Shown in pieces: positions 9,304 through 19,001 of a stretch of DNA of 64,000 nucleotides. A program made the translations under genes and the position numbers. How positions within the stretch are numbered: position 1 is the first letter of the stretch; each line of letters opens with the position of its first letter. Source of the stretch: Pedobacter hartonius. Its GTDB lineage: Bacteria > Bacteroidota > Bacteroidia > Sphingobacteriales > Sphingobacteriaceae. The stretch is taken from contig NZ_FNRA01000001.1 of the NCBI RefSeq assembly GCF_900107535.1, forward strand, positions 124,001-188,000, written 5' to 3'. Under the pieces are notes generated by a model that was not told the DNA's origin, did no database searches, and saw only the letters and a list, made by a program, of their open reading frames with translations.

Positions 9304-10215
9304 CTAAAGTAATTTTGGTGGTAAATTTGTTTTTCCGAAACGGAAGCCAATGGAGATTTCATGTGAACCGTTGCTTATCCGTCCGATGTTGTTATTGCCG
9401 ATACCCGTCTGGTAGCTATAGCCAATTTTGACATTGTTATTCAAGCTCAGTGAAAGGATACCCGCAATTTCATCTGTAGTTCTGTAATTGACACCGAATC
9501 CAAACTTATCTTTCAGGTATACTGTCGCCGAAATATCTGCTTGCGTATCGAATGCCCTGCTGTAAGCCACCAAAGTTGCCGGCTTCAGTTTCACATCCTC
9601 ATTCAATGTAAAAAGATAGGCCCCGCTAAAATAATAAGTGTTGCTATAGTTTCTTTGTTCATCTGCCGATGCTGTACCCAGGCTACGGATACTCAGACGC
9701 GGAAGGGAGGCGCCGATATAGTATTTTTCAGGGCTATATAACATCAGGCCCAGGCCTACGGTACCCACCGTTTCGCGGATGTCATCCCTGAAGCTTGGGT
9801 CATTACCATCCACTTCTGAATAAGTAGCTTTGTAATTCCTGAACCCGGCATTAAAAGAAGCAGCGAAGAAATTCTCTGCAGAAAGCTGAACTGCTTTGGC
9901 AAAAAAAGCAGAAACCTCCGTCAGTTTTTCTATGTTGAATTTATCATAGGTAACTGATAACCCTGCCGCCCCATTGATACTTTCAATAGGCAGGCTACCA
10001 TTCAGCTGGACGGTATATGGTGCTCCTTCTATCCCCGTCCATTGTTTCCTGCTGTTCAGATTAACCGATCCTGCTTTATCCAGTAAAGAATATGTTGAGT
10101 TGAAAGGAACCTGGTTATCAGAATATTGTGTAAAGGAAGTGGCTTGCTGCGCGCGGCATACCGTGATGACCATGATCAAAGTACTGGTAAGCAGTGCAGA
10201 TTTAAATATTTTCAT
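9304..10215 (-). CDS. PorP/SprF family type IX secretion outer-membrane protein
   Basis: The 303-residue protein has a signal peptide ending CRAQQ. Its opening block QYSDNQVPFNSTYSLLDKAG is typical of the PorP/SprF family, and alternating beta strands run to the C-terminal block EISIGFRFGK. PorP/SprF proteins are outer-membrane barrels that work with the type IX secretion system, and many are encoded next to a cargo with a type-B C-terminal sorting domain. Exactly that arrangement is present here: the 1589-aa type-B cargo ends about 120 bases upstream on the same strand. A dedicated anchoring or export role for that cargo is inferred from this pairing. Confidence 0.88.
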   Translation of the reverse strand: MKIFKSALLTSTLIMVITVCRAQQATSFTQYSDNQVPFNSTYSLLDKAGSVNLNSRKQWTGIEGAPYTVQLNGSLPIESINGAAGLSVTYDKFNIEKLTEVSAFFAKAVQLSAENFFAASFNAGFRNYKATYSEVDGNDPSFRDDIRETVGTVGLGLMLYSPEKYYIGASLPRLSIRSLGTASADEQRNYSNTYYFSGAYLFTLNEDVKLKPATLVAYSRAFDTQADISATVYLKDKFGFGVNYRTTDEIAGILSLSLNNNVKIGYSYQTGIGNNNIGRISNGSHEISIGFRFGKTNLPPKLL

Positions 10216-10304
10216 TTGAATATAATTATTTTTTGTGATGAACCCTCAGGAGCTTTATAAACTTGTTGAATTGGTAAGCTCATGATTCTTTTATGTGATA
10301 TTAT

Positions 10305-10327
10305 GGCCGGGGAATAAACCCCCGGCC
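10305..10327 (-). terminator. GC-rich hairpin after the MBG-repeat gene
   Basis: GGCCGGGG pairs with CCCCGGCC around a 7-base loop, 10 bases after the stop of the type IX cargo gene. The T-run on the minus strand is weak, so it may attenuate and not fully block transcription into the porP-like gene. Confidence 0.45.
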
Positions 10328-10336
10328 TGTTAAAAA

Positions 10337-13300
10337 TTAGTATTTAAGGATAAAGTAACCTGTCTTGCGTTTGATCTTGCTGTCAACATTGTATTCTACA
10401 AGAGCGAAGTATGTACCCTGCGGCAATAGTGTGCCCGACTTAGACTTACCTACAAAAACATGCTGGTCATTATCATATCCTTCCACATCGAATACTTTTA
10501 TTCCGGTACGGTTAATGATGGTCACTTTATTCAGCGGATAGTCTTTGATCCCGTCAATCGTGAGGAATTCATTCATGCCGTCACCATTAACTGATAATGC
10601 CGGATGCACCTTGATTCCTTCCCCGTCAGCGTCATCTATCCTGATGTCCTGAACCACGATCTTTGCAGCGGCGTACTGGTTATTTCCTGGCTGTGAGGCC
10701 GTCACCTGTACTCTCCCTATCCGTAGTCCTTTGATCACATCGCCGGTTACAGACAAATAAGAGGGGTCTGAAACGGTAAGCGTGACAGGTAAGCCTGAAC
10801 TGGAGGTAGCCTTGATGGTGGCTGTACCATTTGTTTTTAAGGCAGGGATACCTTCAAATGTTATCGTCTGGCTCGCTTTACTTACAATCAGCAGTCCGCT
10901 GGCCGAAGGTTTAGTAGCATAATTCACGTTATCAGGAGCCGTAGCTGTGATGGTTACATTACCTGCAGCTACCACATGAATTTTATTGTCAACGATCGTG
11001 GCTATTGTTGCATCGGAACTGGTAAAAACAGGTGTCTCACCACTTGTCAGTACTACGCCGGGAATAAAGTCAGCATCTCCTACAAATTTCACGGGGATCG
11101 GGTTCAATGTGATCGTCCTTGTAGTAGAGGTGATGGTTAACGTACCGCTCAAATAGTTGAAAGTATAATTCTCATCCGAAGCGCCTGATAAGGTAATCGG
11201 ATAAGTTCCTGCAGGGGAACTTGCTACCGCCGTAGTAGCTGCCAGTGCAGGAATCTGAACCGCTGATTCATTTTCAGCGTTTACAAAACCTGTGTATTTA
11301 AATGTAAATACCGGATTATCCAAACCAAATGCCCTGGTTTTGTTATCGGCCGTCACGGTCAGTACGGCTTTATCCACTGTCAGTACGCCCGCCTCATAAA
11401 CCAGCGTATAGTTTTGTGCGGAGGCCGCACTGCCGGTGATCGCATACGTACCAACTTGTGATAGCGGTGTGGCTGTAGTAGTAAGGATAGCCGGCGCAGA
11501 AACTGCCGTAGCCAGCGTCTCTCCATTTACAAAACCATCATAAGATGCTGTTAAGGAAGGATTGGCCTGTCCGTATAGTTTCGACTTGCTGTCTGCTCTC
11601 ACGATCAGCGTCCTTTTTGCAACCACCAAAGGTTTACTGACGGTAACTGCAACAAAATCGGCCGTTGCCGGGAAGGTGGCACTGATATTCGCCGTACCCG
11701 CAGCAATGATCTTTACCCTGCCATTTTCAATGGCAGCAACATTCAGATTATCAGCAGCGAAAACAGGCTGTAGACCGGTTTCTGATGAAGCCGCAGGGGT
11801 AAAATTAGCATCACCATAGCTAACAGCAGGCAGATCATTATAAACAATAGTCTGTACACCTTTTACAAGTAACTGTCCCTCGGTATAGGTAATCGCATAA
11901 TTCGGAGAAGATGCACCTGTTACGGTGATCGGGTAAGCTCCTTTAGGCGATGTTTGCACAGCCGTTGTTGTTGCAATCGGAGCAGCAGTTAAATCAGCTG
12001 CCAGATCTCCGTTTACAAAACCTGTATAGGTAAACGCAAATATCGGGTTAGGCTGTCCTTCAGCTCTTTCTATATCATTGGCTTTAATATTTAACGGAGC
12101 AGGTGTAACCGAAAGTGTACCCCCGGCATAGGTTACTGTATAATTGGTAGTATTTGCCAGTCCCGTAACGGTAATCGGGTAAGTGCCTACTTTAGCAGCA
12201 GCTGTGCCCGTTGTGGTAACCACAGTCTGCAAATTTAACGCAGCGCCATTATCCTGTGGTGCCAGCCCGGAATAACTCAGCGTTAAAGCCGGATTTACCT
12301 GTCCGTATAACTTAGACTGATCATCAGCCTTTACTATCAAAGCAGCCTGAGTAATAGTTAAAACACCCGGAACGTAATTAAACCTGTAGTTTCTGGCGGT
12401 TGCACCTGAAGCTGTGATAGCATATTTGGCTACCGGAGAAGTTTCCGTAGCGGTGGTAGTGACAGCAGGTTTATTGGTAAATACAAAATCCGTTTCCCCG
12501 TTCACAAGGCCGGTATAACTCACCGTAAGTTCCGGATTAGTCTGTGCATAAACGCGGGTCTGGGCATCAGGAGTTACGGTAACTGCTTTCTGGTCTACTG
12601 TAAGCGTCGCAACTGCTGTTCCGCCATCAGAGAAAAGTGCAGTAATGTCTGTACTACCGACCCCTACAATCTGAACCAGTCCTGCGCCGTTTGCCCGGGC
12701 AATCGTAGGATCAGCTATGGTATATGCTGACAATGTTCCCGAAGCACTTCTTGCTCCCGGATCAAAAATCGCATCTCCGTAAATCTTATGAACGGCTGCA
12801 AAAGCAGTATTTCCTTCCGTCAGCTTTCCATTTACAAAACCAATATCATAATTGGCTGAGGTTAGCCCTGATGGAATGATCAGGAAATTTGCACCATCGG
12901 CCTGTTTGGTAAATTGTAATGTTCCGGTAAGGTTTTGCGAACTTTCATTGTTTACGAAACCTTCATAACGCGCAGTAAAAACAGGATCTGCTTCACCAGT
13001 TAGTATGGCTTTGTCATCTGCAATTACGCTTAGCGGTGCTTTGGCAATACTAATATGCTGGGTAGCACTGCCCGCGGCATAAGCAGCATCTTCGGCCTGT
13101 GCTGCAGTGATGTCAGCTTCACCGGCGCCAACTATGGTAACAGCCCAATCGCCCGTTGCATTTTTAGCTACTGTTGCAACACTTGCATCACTGGTGCTGA
13201 ATGTGATTTCATTTGGTGAATTACTGCTCACCTGGAAGGGCAGTGGCTGTGAACCATAGGTTGCCGCCGTTGTAAAGCCTGCAAAAGTAATCACCTGATC

Positions 13301-15106
13301 AATTTTGGCCTCTATCGTCAGGCTTCCTTTCACAGAATTAAAAGTATATTTATCTGAGCTCATGCCAAAAACGTCAACGGTGATATCGTAGACTCCGGCC
13401 TTTGTGTTTGCATCTGCAAGGATTGTTAATACGGGGGTTCCCATAACAGAACCCGCGTCATCAGTACCTTTGAAAGGACCAAAAACGAATGTAGCCTCAG
13501 GGTTTGCAGCTCCCTGAGTTTTAGTCTTGTTTTCAGCGATCACATCCAGTACTGCCTTTGCAATGGTCAGCGTACTGGTCACTTCAGGTGCAGCAGAATA
13601 AGTGGCGTTACCCGGCTGGTTAGCACGAATGATCACTGTGCCGGCTTTTTTTATCAGCACCTGGTTGCCGTTTGTAATTTCGGCAATAGTTGGATCATCT
13701 GAAGTATATACAACAGCATTGCCGCTGGCTCCGCCAGTGGCTGCTAAAACTATATTTGCATCTCCATAGGTTGGTGTAAAAGTTTGCGGAAGGCCGGTGA
13801 TTGCCTGTGGCGTACCGTCAACAGAAATCACTTTTGTGGCTGTTCCTGCAGCGGTAGTAGCATTACCAGGCTCTGTAACTGTGATCGTTGCAGTCCCCGC
13901 TCCTACTATCTTTACGGTGCTGCCGGTGATTTGTAATATGCCTGCAGGTGCCGCAGTATACTGAAAAGCTGTTAAACCAGCCGAGCTGCTTGCAGATAAG
14001 GTAAAATCAGGATCACCTACCTTGAACGTTGCAGGAAAAGTATTGGTAAAAGCTACCGTTTGCGGAGTTTTTACGGCACCAAGTGTTACGATGGAACCAT
14101 CAATGACGATAGCGGTATTTCCGTCTCTGTTCGTGCCTATATTTGTAAGGGCTGTGGCAACTTTACCGCCCTGGTTTGCACCATCCGCCCAGGCACCATC
14201 ATCTGAAGTATTGTATCCAACAACTTCTCCCGAAGTCAGGTCCCGTTGTTCAATTCTCCTGATACCGGAGGCATCAGTATTAGGAATCATTGTTCCCCAT
14301 GCGCGGTCTACATGTTTAACATGATCAAAATAAAAAGCCGCATAACCATTACTATCAAATTCTTCCGCTCTTCTGCCCGTCAGCCCGTTATCTTCAATGA
14401 CAGTTCCGGCAACAGGGCGACCTGTTCCGGCTGCATTATCGTATAGGAATACAAAGTTTTTAGGACTTCCGGAAGTTGCCGGCGTACTTCTGATCGCTGT
14501 GCCATAAGTCGGCACCTCCCCCTGATTGTTCAGTACATCTATACTCATTATCGTTAATGGCTGTGACTCCGGTGAATATAATTGATAAGCACTTAATGTG
14601 GGGTTGGCGGCATTGGGATTGTTCAACACAATGTGTGCGAATAGTTGTTTACCTGCGGGATAAACAGTTACGGACTCCTGTATAAACCAGCCGGTATAGG
14701 TTCCGTTGGCGTCAGTAGTAAATGTTCCATAATTCACATCAAGATCACTAAGGTTATTTGTAACTGCACCGGGACCATCAGGAGGAAACATAAAGAAATT
14801 CCCGGGAATATGCTCCGGTGTATTGGCAGGTACATTGTCCGGAGGAAGGACATACATATATGTTCCTATTGAACCAGCACCGCTTTCAGATGCCATATTA
14901 TTATAATATCTGTAAGTAGTATTGGCCGCCAGGCCAGTAATTCTTGCCCTGTACACATATGGAATACCATTACGGCCAGTTCCATCATAATCATTATTGG
15001 AGCCCTCAATATATTTTGGAAAAATAAGCATTTCCAGTGCAGGGTTATTCTGCCCGAAGGCCTGTATAGAAAACAGTGTAAATAAAAACAGTAAAATCTT
15101 TTTCAT
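10337..15106 (-). CDS. Giant MBG-repeat surface protein with type-B type IX sorting domain
   Basis: The 1589-residue protein begins with a signal peptide (KKILLFLFTLFSIQAFG). A unique N-terminal region runs to about residue 350. Bacterial Ig-like units and seven MBG-type units follow, roughly residues 520-1330, each marked by a short block such as YGQANPSLT, YGQVNPALT, EGQPNPIFA or FGLDNPVFT and closing with NYTFNYLSGTLTIT-like strands. Ig-like units punctuate the array. The last 85 or so residues (HPALSVNGDGMNEFLTI onward, ending TGYFILKY) are a gliding-motility/CHU_C type-B sorting domain that directs type IX export and surface attachment. No catalytic domain is visible, so an adhesin or stalk role is inferred. 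A PorP/SprF partner lies directly downstream. Confidence 0.9.
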   Translation of the reverse strand: MKKILLFLFTLFSIQAFGQNNPALEMLIFPKYIEGSNNDYDGTGRNGIPYVYRARITGLAANTTYRYYNNMASESGAGSIGTYMYVLPPDNVPANTPEHIPGNFFMFPPDGPGAVTNNLSDLDVNYGTFTTDANGTYTGWFIQESVTVYPAGKQLFAHIVLNNPNAANPTLSAYQLYSPESQPLTIMSIDVLNNQGEVPTYGTAIRSTPATSGSPKNFVFLYDNAAGTGRPVAGTVIEDNGLTGRRAEEFDSNGYAAFYFDHVKHVDRAWGTMIPNTDASGIRRIEQRDLTSGEVVGYNTSDDGAWADGANQGGKVATALTNIGTNRDGNTAIVIDGSIVTLGAVKTPQTVAFTNTFPATFKVGDPDFTLSASSSAGLTAFQYTAAPAGILQITGSTVKIVGAGTATITVTEPGNATTAAGTATKVISVDGTPQAITGLPQTFTPTYGDANIVLAATGGASGNAVVYTSDDPTIAEITNGNQVLIKKAGTVIIRANQPGNATYSAAPEVTSTLTIAKAVLDVIAENKTKTQGAANPEATFVFGPFKGTDDAGSVMGTPVLTILADANTKAGVYDITVDVFGMSSDKYTFNSVKGSLTIEAKIDQVITFAGFTTAATYGSQPLPFQVSSNSPNEITFSTSDASVATVAKNATGDWAVTIVGAGEADITAAQAEDAAYAAGSATQHISIAKAPLSVIADDKAILTGEADPVFTARYEGFVNNESSQNLTGTLQFTKQADGANFLIIPSGLTSANYDIGFVNGKLTEGNTAFAAVHKIYGDAIFDPGARSASGTLSAYTIADPTIARANGAGLVQIVGVGSTDITALFSDGGTAVATLTVDQKAVTVTPDAQTRVYAQTNPELTVSYTGLVNGETDFVFTNKPAVTTTATETSPVAKYAITASGATARNYRFNYVPGVLTITQAALIVKADDQSKLYGQVNPALTLSYSGLAPQDNGAALNLQTVVTTTGTAAAKVGTYPITVTGLANTTNYTVTYAGGTLSVTPAPLNIKANDIERAEGQPNPIFAFTYTGFVNGDLAADLTAAPIATTTAVQTSPKGAYPITVTGASSPNYAITYTEGQLLVKGVQTIVYNDLPAVSYGDANFTPAASSETGLQPVFAADNLNVAAIENGRVKIIAAGTANISATFPATADFVAVTVSKPLVVAKRTLIVRADSKSKLYGQANPSLTASYDGFVNGETLATAVSAPAILTTTATPLSQVGTYAITGSAASAQNYTLVYEAGVLTVDKAVLTVTADNKTRAFGLDNPVFTFKYTGFVNAENESAVQIPALAATTAVASSPAGTYPITLSGASDENYTFNYLSGTLTITSTTRTITLNPIPVKFVGDADFIPGVVLTSGETPVFTSSDATIATIVDNKIHVVAAGNVTITATAPDNVNYATKPSASGLLIVSKASQTITFEGIPALKTNGTATIKATSSSGLPVTLTVSDPSYLSVTGDVIKGLRIGRVQVTASQPGNNQYAAAKIVVQDIRIDDADGEGIKVHPALSVNGDGMNEFLTIDGIKDYPLNKVTIINRTGIKVFDVEGYDNDQHVFVGKSKSGTLLPQGTYFALVEYNVDSKIKRKTGYFILKY

Positions 15107-15138
15107 TTATATTTTAGTTTGATATTTTATTTATAGAG

Positions 15139-15879
15139 CTATTTGCTCATCAGAATAGAAGCAGTGCCATTCTCATTGATATATATTAGAAAAACACTTC
15201 CTATAAGTTTACCAGCAGTTGCTGAACTTATGTTGGAGGGTATAGTTAGAGGAATAGTAGCAAGGACTGAATTATTAATAGGATCTTTGACTGTCAGTGT
15301 AAAAACATTAACCACCTTTAAACTCGTACTCTGATTGACACCTATTATTATAGTTTTAAAAGGTGAAAACGATGACGATACGCTTATATTTTCTGCAACC
15401 TGGATGGCTCTATATGAAAATGGAATGTATGTAGTTGTCGCGATATCAATATTTATTTTATCCGGTAGTGATTTAGAAAAGTTAGCTAAACTGATCTTCA
15501 AAAAGCCAGAATCCGGTATCACTTCCTTATTGAGGCCATTCAAACTGTCATCAATAATTCTTAGATCAGTGTTAGCTGACGGTTTAAACAGCGTATATAT
15601 ATTTCCTGTATAAGGTTTAACCGGAAGTACAGTATCAAGTGTTAATGTATCCTTCAAATAAAACTTAAATCTGCTCTTACCGGAAGGAATACTTAGTGCA
15701 AAATTATCTCCTCGGTTAACCAGTTTGGTATGATCACCCTGTATAATAAAAATATTTTCTGATGAGGAGTTTACCAATGAAACGTCTCCAAACTGGGGAT
15801 CCTGTACAGGTTCCCCTTTGGAACAGGAAAAAAGAATAGAAAATATAAATAATGAAATCAGGTAGAAAAATTTTCTCAT
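15139..15879 (-). CDS. Lipoprotein, possible DUF4397-like
   Basis: The 246-residue product has a lipoprotein signal (IFSILFSCSKG), with the lipid-anchored Cys near residue 19. The mature part is beta-rich and resembles two repeated Ig-like halves: DVSLVNSSSENIFIIQGD near residue 33 and LKISLANFSKSLPDKINIDI near residue 127. This recalls DUF4397-type lipoproteins, but the match is weak. It ends 32 bases before the MBG-repeat gene on the same strand, so co-expression with that surface protein is likely. The function is unknown. Confidence 0.65.
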   Translation of the reverse strand: MRKFFYLISLFIFSILFSCSKGEPVQDPQFGDVSLVNSSSENIFIIQGDHTKLVNRGDNFALSIPSGKSRFKFYLKDTLTLDTVLPVKPYTGNIYTLFKPSANTDLRIIDDSLNGLNKEVIPDSGFLKISLANFSKSLPDKINIDIATTTYIPFSYRAIQVAENISVSSSFSPFKTIIIGVNQSTSLKVVNVFTLTVKDPINNSVLATIPLTIPSNISSATAGKLIGSVFLIYINENGTASILMSK

Positions 15880-15896
15880 AGTTGGGAATTAATGAA

Positions 15897-15924
15897 AAAG
15901 CAGCCCCCTGATTAAGGGGGATGC
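15897..15924 (-). terminator. Terminator after lipoprotein paralogue B
   Basis: GCAGCCCCCT (15900-15909) pairs with AGGGGGATGC (15915-15924), with one wobble and a 5-base loop. On the minus strand it is followed by TTTTT. It ends transcription from the paralogue genes before the DUF4397-like lipoprotein. Confidence 0.75.
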
Positions 15925-15965
15925 CTGTTTTACTTAGAAATTAGATTTTTTTAAAGTCCCAATCC

Positions 15966-17390
15966 TTAGAGACCGCTGTCTACACGGGTTTGAGGAACAA
16001 AACTTACCCAGCCTGAAGTCCATTCAGATAAGCTTGCAGAAGTAACTGCTCCCAAGGTGCTACTAGAAACTTTTGGACGCAGGTTGTTGAAAGCATAAGT
16101 TGATGAGCCTGCAGTAGTATAGAAAGGACTCAATGAACCTAAACCGATGCCCACGAATGTGGCAGGATTAGCATCTGTAGAAGTTGTATTGGTACTTCCA
16201 GTCAGTGATACAGCTGTAGCAGGATTAAATACAGTACTGTATGCATGAACAGCATTTCCAGTAAATCCTCCCGGAGTTGCACTAGTTGCTGTTGCATTTA
16301 GGAATTCAACGCCAGTGCTAAAACCAGCAATAATCGAATTCGTCATCGAGAGATCAGTATTTCTTCTCCATTTCGCTCCATCAGCTAACGGAAGAGGTGA
16401 TCCATTAACTGGGGCAGCAGCATAACCCAGTAGGGTGAAGTTCGAATAATGCGGATGTGTTTTTGTAGGATTGGTATTGTTATCACTACCCTCAGTATCT
16501 GATTCTATACCATTTGAATCAGGAGCACCAGAACCCGATAAACTATGTGTTGAAGATGGATCTTTCAAACCAATTGCAAACTGAATAGTTCCTGAGTAAC
16601 CAAAGTCAGTATCAAAATCATCATCATCATTACCAATCGCCAACAGATATTTTGGACTAACAGTACCACCAAAGAACTCAAATGCATCATCAGCACCATA
16701 AGATACCTGAATGTGGTCAATTGTTGTACCAGATCCTACACCACCAAATGTTAAACCATTGATTTCGTTATCTGGTGACAGTCTGAAACCTGCATAGTCA
16801 ATACGCACGAATTTCATCCTGCCAGAATTGTCTGCAGGAGTAGAACCTCCATAAGTGATATCAACACCTAATGAGTTTCCATTTGCGTCGAAAGTAGGTA
16901 GACCCTCGATTACTGTAGTAGATGGCTGATTAGTAGTTGAACTTCCCAGGAGAATAATTCCCCCAAAGTCGCCTGCATGTCTTGAGCCAGATGCATTAGG
17001 TGTGGTAAAAGTGATTGGTCGTGATGCAGTACCAACAGCATCAATTGTAGAACCTTTAGTGATTACTAATACACCTGCAATAGATTGAGTTGCTGAAGTT
17101 GGAGTAACTTTGTACCCTACAGCAGCACCTGTAGTCAATACTGTACCTGGTTTAATGGTTAGTTTTGCTCCGCCAGTTACAAAAACTATCCCGCTTAATC
17201 TGTACACTTTACCGGGGCTCAGTGTTCTGCTTGCAGAAATGTTACCAGTAATTACTGAATCAGCTCCCGTAAAAGGCCCTCCCGCCCCATTTGAACGGTC
17301 AAAGCTTCCGTCAGCTCCTTTTTTACAGCCTGCGACTGCGAATGCGGCAATTGCTACAATTGCCAGCGCTTGTTTTGTGAATCTTTTCAT
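15966..17390 (-). CDS. Lipoprotein paralogue B, right-handed-repeat-like surface protein
   Basis: The 474-residue protein has a lipoprotein signal (AIVAIAAFAVAGCKKG), with Cys near residue 22. The mature part starts SVITGNISASRTLSPGKVYR, then GIVFVTGGAKLTIKPGTVL, and continues with GTASRPITFT, DFGGIILLG and GRMKFVRIDYAG blocks. These repeated short strands suggest a beta-helix-like fold. Acidic DDDDFDTDFGYSG and PDSNGIESDTEG segments could bind a divalent metal (inference). It is a close paralogue of the next gene upstream, and the two end with the same residues (FVPQTRVDSGL). Such proteins accompany TonB receptors in Bacteroidota and are sometimes misnamed multidrug transporters. The function is unknown. 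Confidence 0.75.
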   Translation of the reverse strand: MKRFTKQALAIVAIAAFAVAGCKKGADGSFDRSNGAGGPFTGADSVITGNISASRTLSPGKVYRLSGIVFVTGGAKLTIKPGTVLTTGAAVGYKVTPTSATQSIAGVLVITKGSTIDAVGTASRPITFTTPNASGSRHAGDFGGIILLGSSTTNQPSTTVIEGLPTFDANGNSLGVDITYGGSTPADNSGRMKFVRIDYAGFRLSPDNEINGLTFGGVGSGTTIDHIQVSYGADDAFEFFGGTVSPKYLLAIGNDDDDFDTDFGYSGTIQFAIGLKDPSSTHSLSGSGAPDSNGIESDTEGSDNNTNPTKTHPHYSNFTLLGYAAAPVNGSPLPLADGAKWRRNTDLSMTNSIIAGFSTGVEFLNATATSATPGGFTGNAVHAYSTVFNPATAVSLTGSTNTTSTDANPATFVGIGLGSLSPFYTTAGSSTYAFNNLRPKVSSSTLGAVTSASLSEWTSGWVSFVPQTRVDSGL

Positions 17391-17549
17391 TGTTTTTAAA
17401 ATGGTTTATGGTTTTTTATTGTATAATAAAGTTAATAGAATTATATTTAATTATTAATCACTTTATGTTAATTTTATATTAACAATACTCCTTTAATACA
17501 TACAACTAAATAAACTAATAAGAGACTGAATCATCTCTATAATCATGCA

Positions 17550-18971
17550 TTAGAGACCACTGTCTACACGGGTTTGAGGAACAAAACTTACCCAGCCTGA
17601 ATTCCATTGTGGTAAACTAGCAGATGTAATAGCGCCTAGTGTGGTTGTTGCAACTTTTGGGCGCAGGTTATTGAACGTAAATGAACTTGAATTAACTGTA
17701 CTATAAAAAGGACTCAGTGAGCCTAAACCTATACCAACAAATAAGGAAGGATTGGCTTCCGTGGAAGTAGTATTGGTACTTCCTGATAAGGAAATTGAAT
17801 TTGCAGGACTAAACACAATATTATAAGCATGAACAGCATTACCTGTGAATCCTCCTGAAGTTGCACTAGTTGCAGTTCCAGTAAAGAATTCAACTCCCGT
17901 ACTGTATCCGGCAATAATTGAATTCGTCATCGAAAGATCCGTATTTCTTCTCCATCTCGCTCCAGCAGCTAATCGAAGAGGTGATCCGTTAATAGGAGAA
18001 GCAGCATAACCGAGTAAAGTGAAATTTGAGCAAACCGGATGTGTTCTATCTGGATTGGTATTCTGATCATTACCCTCGGTATCTGATTCAATCCCGTTTG
18101 AATCAGGGCCACCAGATGAATTTAGGCTATGAATTGAACTTGGATCTTTTAAACAAATTGCATATTGAATAGTTCCCTTATAACCGTAGGTAAAATCAAA
18201 ATCGTCATCTGCGTTGGCTAGGGAGATTAAATAGCTGGCGTTAACCGTCCCCCCAAAAAAACTAAATCCATCTAATCTACTATAAGTCACCTCTATATGA
18301 TCTATGGTTGTACCAGATCCCACGCCCGCTAGTGTCAGACCGCTTATTCCTACATCGGGCGTGAGAAGAAATCCCGGATAGTCAATACGTACATACTGAA
18401 TCCTGCCAGAATTGTCAGCACTTTCAGTTCCCCCGTAATTAATATCTACTCCCAGTGGATCTCCATCCGAATTATACAGAGGTAGCCCTTCGAAAGCTCT
18501 AGGAGCTTGATTAATAGGTGATTTTCCAAGAACTATTATTCCCCCGAAATCTCCCGCCTGCCGTGAACCAGCTGCCTTAGGTGAAGTAAAAGTGATCGGT
18601 CGTGACGCTGTACCAACAGCATCAATTGATGAGCCTTTTGTTACGACCAAGACACCTGCGACAGACTGAATTGAAGAAGTTGGAGAAGCTCTGTAGCCTA
18701 CAAGTGTTCCTGTAGTCAATAAAGTACCTGGTTTAATGGTTAGTTTCGCTCCGCCAGTCACAAAAATTATCCCATTTAATTTGTAGACTTTTCCAGGAGT
18801 TAAAGTTCTGCTTACCGAGATATTCCCAGTAATCACTGAATCTGCTCCGGTAAAAGGCCCGCCAGCCCCATTTGAGCGATCAAAGTTTCCATTACTCCCT
18901 TTTTTGCAGCCTGTGACCGCGAATACTGCAATTGCTATGATTGCCAGTGCTCGTTTTGCGGATCTTTTCAT
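17550..18971 (-). CDS. Lipoprotein paralogue A, right-handed-repeat-like surface protein
   Basis: The start at 18971 is chosen over an ATG 18 bases upstream because an AGGA ribosome-binding-like sequence lies 5 bases before it and the product then begins MKRSAKRALAIIAIAVFAV, a lipoprotein signal ending TGCKKG. The architecture matches paralogue B block for block: FVTGGAKLTIKPGTLLTTG, GTASRPITFTSP, DFGGIIVLGKSP, GRIQYVRIDYPG. Differences cluster in the middle, where the acidic DDAFEFFGG of paralogue B is LDGFSFFGG here. The gene starts 31 bases after the TonB receptor stop and was probably co-transcribed with it. A role as the receptor's surface partner is inferred from position alone. Confidence 0.75.
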   Translation of the reverse strand: MKRSAKRALAIIAIAVFAVTGCKKGSNGNFDRSNGAGGPFTGADSVITGNISVSRTLTPGKVYKLNGIIFVTGGAKLTIKPGTLLTTGTLVGYRASPTSSIQSVAGVLVVTKGSSIDAVGTASRPITFTSPKAAGSRQAGDFGGIIVLGKSPINQAPRAFEGLPLYNSDGDPLGVDINYGGTESADNSGRIQYVRIDYPGFLLTPDVGISGLTLAGVGSGTTIDHIEVTYSRLDGFSFFGGTVNASYLISLANADDDFDFTYGYKGTIQYAICLKDPSSIHSLNSSGGPDSNGIESDTEGNDQNTNPDRTHPVCSNFTLLGYAASPINGSPLRLAAGARWRRNTDLSMTNSIIAGYSTGVEFFTGTATSATSGGFTGNAVHAYNIVFSPANSISLSGSTNTTSTEANPSLFVGIGLGSLSPFYSTVNSSSFTFNNLRPKVATTTLGAITSASLPQWNSGWVSFVPQTRVDSGL

Positions 18972-19001
18972 TGTTCCTGAATTTATCATTGGTTCATATT
19001 T

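Noticed and set aside
11562..11819. Plus-strand frames opposite the MBG gene and similar antisense frames across the window
   Set aside because: They lie wholly inside well-supported genes on the other strand and have no independent protein signature.
10337..15106. Tandem DNA repeats or CRISPR array in the MBG gene
   Set aside because: The repeats are protein-level domains of about 80 residues with diverged DNA and no short constant repeat and spacer pattern.
15966..18971. Multidrug transporter annotation for the lipoprotein paralogues
   Set aside because: There are no membrane helices beyond the lipoprotein signal, and the sequence looks like a beta-rich surface protein.
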